A stretch of 64,000 bases of DNA from Gnetum montanum. Taxonomy: Eukaryota > Streptophyta > Gnetopsida > Gnetales > Gnetaceae. The notes below the pieces were generated by a model. The model made no database searches. It was not told where the DNA came from and worked only from the letters and a program-made list of their open reading frames with translations. Below are positions 1 through 11,267 of the stretch, in pieces (the first letter of the stretch is position 1; each line of letters begins with the position of its first letter). The DNA lies in the NCBI GenBank assembly GCA_015680685.1, contig MNCI01030955.1, positions 1,132,120 to 1,196,119 of the forward strand, written 5' to 3'. The position numbers were made by a program, and so were the translations under genes.

Positions 1-236
1 CATTTATGTTTATGTTTTCATTTTTATTTACATTTACATTTTTGTTTATGTTTCCATTTACATTTTTGTTTACATTTTTATTTGACACTTTTGTAAGTCC
101 CTGGGTGATTGATTAGACCATCTAGGGTACCTTGAATTCCATTTTTCAGAGGTCCTTAGGATTCAAGGCTAAAACTATTTTGACATCTAGGATATTCCTA
201 TTTCCATTCCAGCAACAGAATTTTCTAGGTCTAATA
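1..236 (+). repeat. 5' LTR of element A (3' part only)
   Basis: This matches 10860-11092 almost from end to end, including the gacacttttgtaagtccc segment and the terminal 'ttctaggtctaata' versus 'ttccaggtccaaca'. The LTR end is placed at 236 because the related element G switches from LTR to primer-site-like sequence at the same point (38643/38644). Confidence 0.8.
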
Positions 237-258
237 GTTTTCTAGCACTCGAAGGAGG
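237..258 (+). promoter_or_regulatory. Putative primer-binding site of element A
   Basis: The sequence starting gttttctagcactcgaagg directly follows the LTR. It aligns with gtttttgatgctagaagta just after the LTR of element G (38644). The pair suggests a common ancestral primer site with a GCTAGAAGGAGG-like core. The tRNA was not identified. The conservation is seen; the primer role is inferred from position. Confidence 0.45.
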
Positions 259-607
259 GCCTCTGTCCAAATTCTTAGCAAAAAACTTTTTTCATTTTTC
301 TTCCTAAAACCAAGTCTTTTATGTTATCACATCTCTATAACCTCCCAACATATTTCATTAAAACCAATGTTTGCTACCCAAACCCCTTCCCACATACCTT
401 AACGTAGTTGTGCTAATTGAGTTGGGTTTTAATTGTAATTTCACAATAATTATTGGTTTCCTTGTAACCAGTGTAGTCTACCTTGAAAACCAGTTTCTGA
501 TTTAAAGCCCATTTCCATGTCGGAAGCTCATTTCCATTCCAAAATCCCATTTCTATTTGCTATGAAATTTGATGAAAAGAGCCAGTGTAGTTGGGGCTAC
601 CATCTTA
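259..607. other. Leader of element A, no gene seen
   Basis: This is AT-rich sequence with short pyrimidine runs. It contains two copies of a 'ccagtgtagt' word (469-478 and 582-591) that recurs elsewhere in A. No ORF of note was seen. Confidence 0.5.
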
Positions 608-1742
608 AACCTTGTCTACTGCACAGTATTTTAAAAAATAGTATTTTCATTACCTTTCCATTTATTATCAAATATGCTCATGGGTAATCCCAATGACTAT
701 AGTTTTTACTTAAAATAGCAAAAAAAAGAGATTAAAACCATGTCTTTTAATAATTTCTTTCAACCAATCAATTGTCATGCTTCTTAAACTAAAAAATATG
801 GTGTCCAACCAAGATGTAGTTTGCATTTATGACCCAACAGATCCCATAGTCATAGAACAAAGGCAACCACTTAGACAAAGGGGTAAAAACCTAGATTTCA
901 TGGTCATTAATGAGGAGTTCTACAACTTCCTCTATGCCAAGATACAAGCTAGACTCTTGATACCACATTCCAAATTTGACACTAAACCTTGTCTACTGCA
1001 TAGTATTTTAAAAAAAAATAGTATTTTCATTACCTTTCCATTTATTATCAAATATCCTCATGGGTAATCCCACTGACTATAGTTTTTACTTAAAATAGCA
1101 AAAAAAGAAAAGATTAAAACCATCTCTTTTGATAATTTCTTTCAACCAATCAATTGTCATGCTTCTTAATCTGAAAAATATGGTGTCCAACCAAGATGTA
1201 GTTCGCATTTATGGCCCAACAGATCCCATAGTCATAGAATGAAGGAAACCACTTACACAAAGGGGTAAAAACCTAGATTTCGTGGTCATTAATGAGGAGT
1301 TCTACAACTTCCTCTATGCTAAGATACAAGCTAGACTCTTGATACCACACTCCAAATCTGACACTAAACCTTGTCTACTGCACAGTATTTTAAAAAATAG
1401 TATTTTCATTACCTTTCCATTTATTATCAAATATGCTCATGGGTAATCCCATTGACTATAGTTTTTACTTAAAATAGCAAAAAAAAAGATTAAAACCATA
1501 TCTTTTGATAATTTCTTTCAACCAATCAATTTTCATGCTTCTTAAACTAAAAAATATGGTGTCCAACCAAGATGTAGTTCACATTTATGACCCAATAGAT
1601 CCCATAGTCATAGAATGAAGGCAACCACTTAGACAAAGGGGTAAAAACCTAGATTTCGTGGTCATTAATAAGGAGTTCTACAACTTCCTCTATGCCAAGA
1701 TACAAGCTAGACTCTTGATACCACACTCCAAATCTGACACTA
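608..1742 (+). repeat. Three tandem copies of a ~380-bp unit (leader plus start of gag)
   Basis: The phrase 'cttgtctactgca' starts at 611, 988 and 1370 (spacings 377 and 382). Each copy runs through the same ATG-containing gag start and ends at 'tgacacta'. Copies 2 and 3 carry in-frame stops where copy 1 reads through, such as 'gaatgaagg' for 'gaacaaagg'. The ORF starting at 777 therefore comes from the first repeat and is not a complete gag. Only the third copy runs on into the rest of gag. Confidence 0.95.
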
Positions 1743-3540
1743 AGCACCAATTCAAAATCATACACTAGGAGGAGAAAGAATACATCCCATCCCCTTATGA
1801 CCAAATCCCCTTCACTAATTTTTATGCACAAATGCCTATACAACTCATAAAGGTTGATGAGTTTAATGAGGCAATTAGCTTAAAGGATCATCAAGAAAAG
1901 GAAGATGAGTTTGAGGTTGAATAGGAGCCGAACACCTTCATTGGAAGTCTTTTCCAATCTTTGACTTCCCAAACCACTACATCCAACTCCATGTCTCTTA
2001 CCTCATTAATGAGACAAGTCCCTTGGTCCAACTCTTCTCCTATCCATCCTACCATGTTTAGGTCCACACCCATCATCACCACACAACAAACACAACCCAT
2101 GTCTTAGTCCACCTCCTTATTCTTGTCCACACCCTTTGCCACATAGCCTTACTCTGTTTACCTAGTGCTAGTGATGTCTACCTCACCATCTCCCTTATTC
2201 ATACCAGTGGGACCCCAAGCAACATAAGCCTCTCAGACTCCCTTTCCTCCCTTCATACCACACATCCCAATGCAAACCTCTTTCTCCTTGTTTAATCCAC
2301 CTACAACAGTGGTAACTCAACCCCTTCCATCTATGTCAATACTAATCACCCAACCTCAAACCTTTTAACTTTGTCATCAACCATCAACATAAGCACCACA
2401 GCCTACAAGGATGCCTCAAGGCTTGGATCAAGCCTTCCAAATGATCCAAGACATTATCGAAGAGCTACAGAAACTCAAAGCTAATACAACTTAGACAGTC
2501 AAGGCCTAGATTTCTACGAAGATGATCCTATAAGCCCTACAGTGTCTCAAATAACCTTTTCCATAGGATTGCCTATTCCAAACTTCACCAAATACAATGG
2601 TGAAGGGGATTCCAATGCACATCTAGGCACCTTCCACTCTAAGTGCCTCTTTTGCAAGTTTGGCCTCATATAATACTATAGATTTTCCCCAGGTCCCTCA
2701 AGGATAGGACTCTAGATTGGTATTGAACCTTACCTAGAGGTTCAATCTCTTTCCTTGAGAACTTGATTAACCAATTTTTCAACCACTTTAGATACACCTT
2801 AAAGTTGGATGCCACATTAAATTAGCTGATGAAGGTGAAGCAGGGACCAGTTGAACCGATCAAAGGATTCATTCAAAGGTGGAACTCAACACTTAACAAG
2901 ATGCTAAAGCCTATTGCTAAAACTCATCTCTTGACCATATTTAAGAGAGCAATAAATGACTTTATCAAGTCAAAGCTTTACTACCTAGAGCCAAAATCAC
3001 TAGGCCAAGACTTCTCACAAACCAAGAACATTAAGGAGGTAATTGAGGCAAGCAATGATTTGGCCTATGTGGCCTACAAAAACCAACATGCAAGGAGGGA
3101 TAGGGATAAAACCAAGCATGAACATACAACCATGGTTGCAATAATAAAAGAGTAAAAACAAGGGAAAAGGGGGGCTCACTACCACACAACACATCTCAAG
3201 ATTCATCACAACCATCAACTTCTTATGTCCCAAATCAACCAAGACCAAACTTTGGGCAAAACGATAAGTTTGAGTACACTAGGTTGCCTATGAAGTGCTC
3301 TGAGCTTCTAGAACATTTGCTTAGATACAACCATGTACAACATAACCAATTGTCCAACAAAGCTCATAAGAGGCATGATCATCTTTGCAACATAGCTAGA
3401 GATCCAATAATGGCTACCAAAGATGAACAGAAGCTACCAAAGTACTTCAAATTAGATAGGTATTATCATTATCATCAAATGGTTGATCATGACACTAATT
3501 TTTTCCTAGCATTAAAGGATGACCTCTAGAAGATGATAGG
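1522..3540 (+). pseudogene. gag: Element A gag relic (Retrotrans_gag-like, CCHC-like tail)
   Basis: Gag forms the virus-like particle of an LTR element. The frame starts in the third tandem copy and runs with many stops. Readable islands in order are: an N-terminal NEEFYNFLYAKIQ-type segment; a Pro/Thr/Ser-rich linker (about 1900-2400); PNFTKYNGEGDSNAHLGTF (about 2575-2630), the usual opening of the capsid domain in Tat-type gag; TLPRGSISFLENLINQFF (about 2730-2785); VEPIKGFIQRWNSTLNKML (about 2850-2905); and YHYHQMVDHDTNFFLALKD (about 3465-3525), which matches the position of a gag zinc knuckle but lacks the cysteines. The longest clean stretch is 2829-3155. It is not translatable as a whole. 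Confidence 0.8.
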
Positions 3541-4260
3541 ACACAAAGAGTTGGTATTGAACAAGCCCAACTCTCCAAGTGTTAACAAAAACTCCTATAC
3601 CATAGTCACATGCACAAAAACCAAATGGTCTAATCCTTCTAGGAAATTATTTATAATCAGAGTACCACCACAATCCCAAAACACAAAGCCTAGAGAGCCA
3701 TTTTTCATACAAGTATCACCCCCTTCGATCCCTAAAAAGCCCTTCATCATATGGGTCCTACCTTCAGTGCAATCAACATCACAACCAAGACCATGAGTTG
3801 CTAACCCTCTAAAGCCTAAGGAAACATTTATTATTTGGGTCCCTTCATCTTCAACAAGTAAGCCTATAATAATCCATGATCAAATCCCACCTATAGTGGC
3901 CCACAACTAAAAGGTTACCAAGAATTCATCATCACCACAATGACAAAAACAACATGTCGCTAAACCAATAGCCAAGGCCACTAAAGGTAACCAACAAAAA
4001 AAGGCTTCAAACCAACCAAGATCCACACAAATACCAACTACACTCATGGACAAGGGACCCAAGGCATATGCATTAAAACCTAAGCCACAAAATCTAGGAA
4101 GGATGGAGGAGGTTAAAACCACTAAGGCTGAAACATCACAAGCCAAGGAAAAGAATTTCCTCACAACAATGAAGCAAGTCCATTAAAGCAAAAGAACACA
4201 TCACCGAACTTGTATGACCTGGTCATGACATCTCCTACTCATAGGGATGTACTAGCTTAA
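3541..4260 (+). other. Gag-protease linker of element A, low complexity
   Basis: This is an open but compositionally biased stretch (Pro, Lys, Ser, Thr) with repeated 'FIIRV/FIQVSPP'-type phrases between about 3640 and 3800. It joins gag to the protease and has no recognisable domain. Several stops are present. Confidence 0.55.
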
Positions 4261-4760
4261 GTGTTGACTTCTATTCTTGTGAATAGAGACATGCCCACTA
4301 ATAGAGAGTCAATCCATTCTATCATTGAGAAAGCCTCACTTAGGGAAAATGGACATAAACCAATGCTTAACTTTTGTGACAATGAGGTGAAGGTTAACTC
4401 TAGAAATAGAGAAGTGCTATTTGCTCCTCTCCTCATCACTATATGTGTTGGAAGATACAAGATGCATCATGTTCATGTGGATGATAGGGCGACCACTAAT
4501 GTGGCACCATTTTCCATTGTTAACAAGCTAGGCCTGACCGAGAACACCCAAGAAACAAGTCACAAGTAGTAGTGCTATATTCCATCTCCTTGGATTTTGT
4601 AGCTAGAGAGTAGTTTCCCACATCTGCCAACTTTCTAGTGGTTGAAGAAATGCCTAGTTTCAACTTAATCTTAGGAAGGTCATGGTTAACAAAGCTTTAG
4701 GTAGTTTCATCTCCTATACAATAGGAGATCCATTTATCATACAAGGGAGGAAAAATTGTG
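4261..4760 (+). pseudogene. Element A aspartic protease relic
   Basis: The retropepsin-like protease cuts Gag-Pol. The fragment reads HVDDRATTNVAPFSIVNKLG around 4470-4530, where active proteases have D-[ST]-G; here the motif is D-R-A, so the catalytic triad is lost. FNLILGRSWL (about 4659-4688) is the C-terminal ILGR signature of the fold. A frameshift or stop lies near 4567 between the two parts. I see no RT after it, although RT normally follows protease in Ty3/gypsy elements. Confidence 0.75.
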
Positions 4761-5164
4761 ATTTGTGGGGATAATGTGTTGGTACCATTAGTTAACCATG
4801 TCAACATTGACTAAGGTTTGAAGGTGGAGTTTCAACAGGAGGCATCTAAAACTCAAGCTGGGGCCAATACCAAGAGCAAAACCAACAACAAAAACAACAA
4901 TGCTATAACACCAACTCTAAGATGCTAAATGATCAATAAGAGTACCTATTGATTGCCATTTTGAACAAGGAAAATGATGAAACTAGGATCACACAAGGAA
5001 AGCCCATCAATCTATCAAATATCGAGCAACAAATTCGTAGTAAATGTCTTGTCACTTCTTTGGTTAATGACCGTTGGTTTACTTTCATGACATTATATCA
5101 TGTTGCATTATTATTTTTATCCTTATATGCTCTTTCCAAAGCATCCCATACACACTAGGCAAGT

Positions 5165-5290
5165 ATAGACTATGCCCTGCTAAGGCCTAAAATTGGCAAT
5201 ATCATGGCCCACCAAGGCCTAAAACTAGCAACATGATGATCTACCAAGGCCTAAAATTGGTAACCTATCAAGGCCTAAGACCAATGGATT
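5165..5290 (+). repeat. Short AAGGCCTAAAA motif array (first block)
   Basis: Four spaced copies of a word close to 'caaggcctaaaattggtaa' occur here, around the palindrome AGGCCT. The word recurs at 7855-7890 and 8160-8255 in the same element and at 46370-46425 in related element G. It looks like a family-specific non-coding motif. Confidence 0.7.
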
Positions 5291-5569
5291 TGTGACCTTC
5301 CTCTTATCTCTTTTGTGTGTACATTAGGACCTATTCACTTTATCGCATTTTTCATAATTTTCGCATTAAAACTCACGTATCTTTTACATTTCTTACATTT
5401 TTTCACTTCATTACCAAATTTTATTTGGTAGCCTTATTATTTTAACTTTTAGCCTTTAAAAAATGGAAAAATATGAAATTTTGTTTTGGAGACAAGGTTG
5501 ACTCACTCCCAATGTCTAGCATGGTTGTTGAGACTCCCATAACTAATAAACATCCATCACATAAATTGA

Positions 5570-6530
5570 TAGAGAATAATCACCTTGGCCCTTGTCATTG
5601 ACTGCACTGGTCTAGTTCATTTATTGGAAAGTGATTTAGAAGATGAACTCTATGACATAGTAATACAATGTCATGTTGTGCTTCGTTGTAGTGTTGTTCC
5701 TTTGCAAAAAGCTAGTATTGTTTCTTCAATAAAGAAAAGAACTTCTAACGTAACACTTGTCATTAGTAATGGAGCAAACCATGTCTCTATGATCCAAATG
5801 GTTGATGTTGGAGTTGGAATCAATGGTCAAGAAGGTACACAAGCTATCATGGCATCAGATTTTATCATGGGACAATTTATGTTTCTAGAGTAGTTGTTAA
5901 TTCATGGTCATTGGAGCTGTGATCGCGTGAGTTGTATGATGTTATACAACTTCTACAAAAATGCAATCTATTTATTTGTGTGTGTGTGTGTGTGTGTTTT
6001 TTTTTATGTGCAGCATACTCATTTTCATGCTACAACGGCAACTGCACATTTGAGTGGTGTGTTGTGTATACCACATTACCAACAATAATAATTACAATCA
6101 TGGATTAAGACTTGGAGTAGAAAATATTGATCCAAAACCCCAAAGTCTTTAATTAAGGGCAATCAGAGAAAGGTTATGATGCCTACTTTTTTTGGCTGAC
6201 AAATGCAAGACACAGGCTGGTAGAGCCTTGTCATTGCCTATGTAGGTTATGCTTCTTACAGATATAGTACAGTGGGTATTTGGAGTATGAGAAGTTTATA
6301 GACCATCACAATGGTTTTGATTGTGAATCTTCACCTTGTCATGGATGTGCAATCTAGGACATTTATCACCTCCATCGTTATACCATGTGGTTTCGTGGGG
6401 ATCATATTAGTTGAATCTAATTATAGCTTTTTTTGTAGTATTACTTCTAGGCCCCTAGTAAAATTTTTTAAACAAATACACTGGTCATCAGATATCCAAA
6501 ATTCTCAGAGAAAAGGAAGTTTCAAATAAA
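5570..6530 (+). pseudogene. P4-type ATPase (phospholipid flippase, ALA1-like) C-terminal fragment, decayed
   Basis: P4-ATPases flip phospholipids across plant membranes. The ORF 5585-5893 gives LVIDCTGLVHLLESDLEDEL, then VVPLQKASIVSSIKKRTSNV, then SNGANHVSMIQMVDVGVGIN. These match the end of the cytoplasmic P domain, whose hinge is normally GDGANDVSMIQ. Both hinge aspartates are changed (to N and H), so it could not work. The frame continues in LIHGHWSCDRVSCMMLYNFY, a transmembrane-loop region, then TTATAHLSGVLCIPHY. After frameshifts come PTIIITIMD, STVGIWSMRSL and VNLHLVMDVQ (about 6265-6350), all in the family order. No intron is evident across about 950 bp. It lies inside element A on the same strand, between two blocks of A-specific motif. 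The assignment to ALA1 rather than another ALA is from memory of the family. Confidence 0.85.
5977..5997 (+). repeat. (TG)n microsatellite in the flippase relic
   Basis: About ten TG units are followed by a T run. They sit exactly where the next transmembrane helix should be, so the frame reads as alternating V and C. Confidence 0.9.
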
Positions 6531-7854
6531 AAATTGAAACAATTTACTTTTAAGTTTAATCAAATCAATAAACACAGTAAACCATAGTTGATGTGAGAAA
6601 TTGTGAGTGCATTTGGGAAAATTAATTGTGAGTTGTTGTGGTGGCATTTTTGGTCATTGGCTAGCCCTATCTGTATCATAAGAAAAACCCATCATTAAAA
6701 TCAAAATCCTACTTTGGAAACCATGAACAATATCCTAGATTCACTAATGTTTCTTTCTTGCCATACAAAATCATCCCACCATTAAATCTTCTTCATATTT
6801 TGATTCTTACATCATGAAAACATACTCTTTTTGAATTCTAGATTCATCTTGGAATTCATGGATTAAAATGAGGATCCCCAATAGAAATGAAAAGTCCAAA
6901 ACCAAGGACACACAATGCCTAGTAGTAAGAAAACCTATAGCACAAAATAATTCATCAAATCTTACGTGAGGCCTCAAAACATGGATCTACAAAATCTACA
7001 GACAAACCCATCGAAATGCTATGCTACCAGCATTAACCCACGATCTCCTGCTGTGGTACATCAAACCCTCAAGCCATCATTCCATTGACCATTGTCACAT
7101 CCTAGCCTGTCATGTGTTGCTACACCCTGCCTTGCACCTATAGCTACCACACCATCCTACCTATGATCATGCTAATCCATAGCCCTACAACAGCTTTGGG
7201 CACAACCCCATCGTCCACATCGTTGTCGACCCACCGCGCCACAACCCTGCCATGCTCGGTCCCATCTCTAGTACATGCTTTGGGTGGATTTACAGTGATC
7301 GTGCTATGTAGAGTGGTAGCAATCATGGTGCTAATTGCATCATTGCAAATGCATATACACATGTTGGCGCTCATCCAACAAAGTGCCCAAGGAGTAGTAG
7401 GCAGTTGTATGACTATGATGCGGCAGCAGTAGAGAGAAGCGCACATGACAACAACAGAGGATGAGGAGGAGGATAAGGAAGATGTGGAGGGGTGTTTCTA
7501 GAGGGCCCATGAATTCACTTATTTCATGTGACTATGCTAGGGCATACCATGATTACACTGGACCAGCATAGTCACCAACCGAAGCATCATTTTTAGCTTT
7601 GAAAAGGTAGAAAATAGAGCCAAAATTTACCAATCCTTAATACCAACTCCCTACACTAACTATTTGGACCATCAAGAGCTCTCTTGAAATTGACAATACT
7701 GAGCCTGGGAAAATACCCATCAATATTGACTATGTTGGACTAGCATAGTCACTAGTAGAGCCTAGTGTAGTCACAAGGAAAAGTGTCAATTGTACCTAGA
7801 AACAACACTAGAATGACCCTCTCAAGTGCCTAAACTCCACTGGCAACCTCACAG
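6531..7854. other. Element A interior, no recognisable gene
   Basis: No domain was recognised. Opposed 100-residue ORFs around 7112-7446 overlap each other in a locally GC-richer patch and look incidental. From about 7510 the text carries 'agcatagtcac' and 'agtgtagtcac' words, which are typical of A and its LTR, so the A sequence has resumed by there. Confidence 0.5.
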
Positions 7855-8255
7855 CCTTATACCATGGCTTACTAAGGCCTAAAATTGGTAAAATATAACT
7901 CTATTTGACCAATATTGATCATGTTTTACCACATGTATTCCATTTTGATTGATTTGGCCTTATTTCATGGTGTTTTGACTTGCTTTGACCTTATTATGCA
8001 TTGTTGACCTTTATTACCATCAGTTGACCTCATTCAATTTTTATATAACTTCAGTTTTATAATATTTACCTTATTTTCTCTATTATGACCTCTATTGACC
8101 TTTGTTAGCCTTTGATTGATGTTAGGTGATGGGGTTTGACCATTATTTGACACCATGTAGCTATGGCCTGCCAAGGCTTTAAACACACAGCATGGCATGA
8201 CAAGGCCTTAAACTAGAAATATGGTCCACTAAGGCCTAAAACTGGTAAAAATGTA
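7855..8255 (+). repeat. AAGGCCTAAAA motif array (second block)
   Basis: Further copies of the caaggcctaaaa word occur at about 7868, 8172, 8199 and 8229, in the same orientation as the block at 5165-5290. Confidence 0.65.
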
Positions 8256-8370
8256 ACCTCAATTGACCATGTTTGACCTTAGTTTTCATACTTTAAATTT
8301 TTGACCTTATTTGAACTTTATTTGACCTTTATTACATCTTGTTTGTCTTCACCTATTTGACCTTGTTGGC
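7905..8370 (+). repeat. Cluster of TTGACC/TTGACY words (W-box-like)
   Basis: About a dozen TTGACC or TTGACT/A words occur within roughly 460 bp, in degenerate 'tttgacctta' phrases. TTGAC[CT] is the core of the W-box bound by plant WRKY factors (established). Whether these sites act is unknown; the array may be only a decayed minisatellite. Confidence 0.6.
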
Positions 8371-9624
8371 ACCTTGTTTGATTACAAAATAGCAAGTTTT
8401 TACATAATTGTCAAGGTATTTTATATCATTTTGACATTATTTCCTCATTTTTACCCAGGTGCCACGTAATGTGCTTATGGTTGATATGCAAGATCAAATA
8501 ATAGCAAACATGGAAGGGAATGAGTTGGCTAATCTAGTTAATCATTCCTATCCAAAGCCTTATTATTTCTAACACATCATCTTCGTAGACATCAATAGTC
8601 AGCTTTAATGACCTTTAAAACCTTTAAGAAGAGAGCCTACATGACCTTTTTTTGCATAACAAATGAATTGAAAACTTTGATGTAGATCCCTTTTGGGTGT
8701 ACCAATTATAACATTTGGTAGCTTGGTTTGCTGATCATTTTACATGGCCTTATGCATTATATTGTAACAACATGTTTTCTTTGTCTTGTTTCTTGTTTTG
8801 TTAGAGTTGTGTTTGCAGGATAAAGCCTAGAGTCATCATGAAGGCATAACTCACTACAGTAGCAAGTCACCATGTAACCTCAATGCGAAAGATTTCGTGA
8901 GTCTATCCTACCATACCAAGAGTGCATGTTCACCTTAATCATATTACCTCTCCTTGAGCCCAACCCTGTAGCTTGATTATAACCTTCCTCATCCTAAAAT
9001 AATAGTGACAACCAATGTTTGACATTCATGCTTTATGACCATATGACATTCCTTCATCATGCTCCACCATTGAGCCCATCAAGTATAACACATCTCATTC
9101 GATGGGATCACCAAATCAAAACTAGCCTTGGAAATGAAACCCAATGAAGGTTTCACCCCACAAAAAAAGGAGAAGAAAATTACCAAGAAGCCAAATGGCC
9201 AATGAGAACCCAAAAAGACAAATTTATGGCTTCAAAAATGCAAAGGAAGGAGCCTAATGGCCCAAGAAACCTTGGACTGAGGTGTTGGTTCCTCAAGCAC
9301 ATTGTCAAGTGACCAACACTTCTAAACACTAAGTGTAAGAACTTGTTGATTGATCAACATGTTAGCATCATATCATAGCCATGATGTCAACATTTAAAAT
9401 TCATTGTTAATTCTTATGAACATTCCCTTGTATCCAAACATTGCCTTTACCATTGTTACCTCATCATAACCTTATCCCATCATCATAAATACTTTTTGGC
9501 ATATTTTGATACTAATCAATCAAGCGTTGAGAGGGAACTTTGGTGACGGACCTGTAGTGGTGTTTTGTATTCTTTGTTGATGTATCTTGAGTCAATCATC
9601 CAAACATCAACACAAAGAGGCTAA
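8371..9624. other. 3' internal region of element A, no gene seen
   Basis: This is AT-rich sequence with scattered short ORFs only. A 'ttgtttgcag' acceptor-like string at about 8808-8819 has no convincing exon behind it. RT, RNase H and integrase motifs were looked for and not found. Confidence 0.5.
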
Positions 9625-11092
9625 TGAAACATTACCAAAAATTCATGTTGCAAATTGTAACCTTCATTTTCCAACTTGAGGCAAGATTTTATTGTAAATG
9701 TAAGATTTGTAGTCCATGAGCTACACTCTTACATACTTTGGATTTTAGGGCTAAAAAATGCCTTAAAAGTTGCTATTGCCTTACTTACCAAGTGGAAAAA
9801 GTTACCTCATATCTATATTTTGGCTTGGGAAGGATGAAAATGCCTTGGAAATTACCAAGTTTGGCATCTTCATAGGTTTTTGTAGAGGTATAGCCTCAAC
9901 TATGTTGGAATCATCTATCCCCTAGTGTAGATGAAATTGATGGGATTTTCCATTTCCAACACAACATAGTCATACAAAACCCAGTGTAGATGAAGTATTG
10001 GAATTATTAATATTTTCCATTTCTATTTCCATTTTCCATTTTCCCAACAGTTGCCAACATAGTCACCCCAAGACTTTAGTAGTTGTAGCATGGCCAATGT
10101 AGACAACATCTTCCAACATTTTCCATAGTTTCCAACATTTTTCACAATCTCCAACATTTTCCATAGTTTTCAACATTTTCCAAGAACTTTAGCATAATCC
10201 ACCAAGGTCAATGAAGTTGGATGGTGTCAGTAGAGTTGCAAAAGTCCATTTACTATTTATAATATTTAGATGGATTTTGGTGTCTACATTGTATTCCAAA
10301 CTTACTATAAATGGCCATCTACACTAAAAATTATAACCATTATACCTATAATTAAACATCAATCAGTCAATAATCATGATAGTTGTGCACAAACCCGAAA
10401 CAACAATTCCATGGCCTATAGAAACCCAATGTAAACACCTTATTTCAATTTTCAACTTTGAGCAGTAACATAACCTAAAAGCCTTTTGCAACCCAAGAGC
10501 CATTGTAACCTTATAACCCCTTTGATCAAAATTGGTATCTATGCTAGGTACAAAGACTTCCACATAATACCATTACACCAAAGGTGGAATACCATTTTAT
10601 GACCATAGTTGCTGATTCTGATGGAAACTAGCACAAAGTTTCTAGAAACTAGAGTTAGGAAGTATTCAGATCATGAGGTGTGAGTTCAGCCAACTCCAAC
10701 CCCCCTTCTAAGAGACTTCTTGTGCACCTAGCATAAAATCTATGCTTTTTGAACCTGCTACTTTATTTTCCATTTCAATAAAGTCATAGTTCATTGTTAT
10801 GTAAATTTGAGTTCATAGTCTTTTTCCATTCTGAATCTACAATTCCATTTTCATTTATGTTTACATTTTTTTTTTGTTTACATTTAAATTTTCATTTTTG
10901 TTTACATTTCCATTTACATTTTTATTTACATTTTTGTTTGACACTTCTGTAAGTCCCTAGGTGATCAACAAGACCTTCCAAGGCACATTGAATTCCATTT
11001 TTTAAAGGCCCTTAGACTTTGAGGCTAAGAATCTTCCAACACCTGGGATATTCTAGTTTCTGTTCCAACAACTAAATTTTCCAGGTCCAACA
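9625..11092 (+). repeat. 3' LTR of element A
   Basis: The LTR starts tgaaacattaccaaaaattc and ends ggtccaaca. Its start matches the G LTR start at 37528 over about 30 bases, then diverging text such as 'gtaagatttgtagt' and 'gcttgggaagg'. Its end matches 1-236. A TATA-like 'ttactataaatgg' lies near 10305. The length is about 1.47 kb. Confidence 0.85.
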
Positions 11093-11267
11093 CTAGGGTG
11101 AAGTTGGATGCATTTTTCATGATGTAAAATGGCTCAGACTAATTGGGGGTTTGTAGAATTGGAGTTTCTATGAGCTTTTATTTCAAAAATTGGAGTGCAT
11201 GCTTACATTCTTTAGTTCATTTGAATGATGCATCCCTCTTTATTAGCTCCACTAGTGGTTTGACAAT
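11093..11267 (-). pseudogene. Element E: pol fragment (connection/RNase H) between two insertions
   Basis: Read on the minus strand this gives VKPLVELIKRDASFK, then KLIETPILQTPN, then NASNFTLV. This aligns with the start of RNase H in element C (KPLVELTKKDIPFEW, KLVETPILQAPD). It continues directly from the fragment ending at 19977 (GYYKRFIENFSKI), showing that B was inserted into E's pol gene. On its left side E is interrupted by the 3' LTR of A. Stops replace W and Q codons. Confidence 0.85.

Larger units (their letters stand above)
1..11092 (+). mobile_element. Element A: Ty3/gypsy-like LTR element with gag-PR but no visible pol; 5' end outside the window
   Basis: Positions 1-236 and the end of the block 9625-11092 are direct repeats: the same T-rich stretch of cattta/gttta words, then matching text through 'gtaagtccctgggtgat'. 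They are read as the end of the 5' LTR and the 3' LTR of one element. Between them lie a leader, a gag-like and a protease-like reading frame, and a long non-coding part. I found no RT, RNase H or integrase motif. The 3' LTR ends inside the RNase H region of minus-strand element E (11093 onward), so A is inserted in E. The 5 bases after the LTR (ctagg) should recur left of the window as target duplication. Gag resembles the Tat/Retand type (inference). The structure fits a non-autonomous TR-GAG-like element. Confidence 0.8.

Noticed and set aside
608-1742. CRISPR-like array
   Set aside because: Three 380-bp tandem copies without short spaced repeats; plant retroelement context.
5894-6088. Apparent 3' splice site (T-run then gcag) in the flippase relic
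   Set aside because: The reading frame aligns to the family straight through the T/TG tract, so no intron is needed.
7112-7446. Overlapping sense and antisense ORFs of about 100 residues
   Set aside because: No domain and no conservation seen elsewhere; both strands are open because of local GC content.
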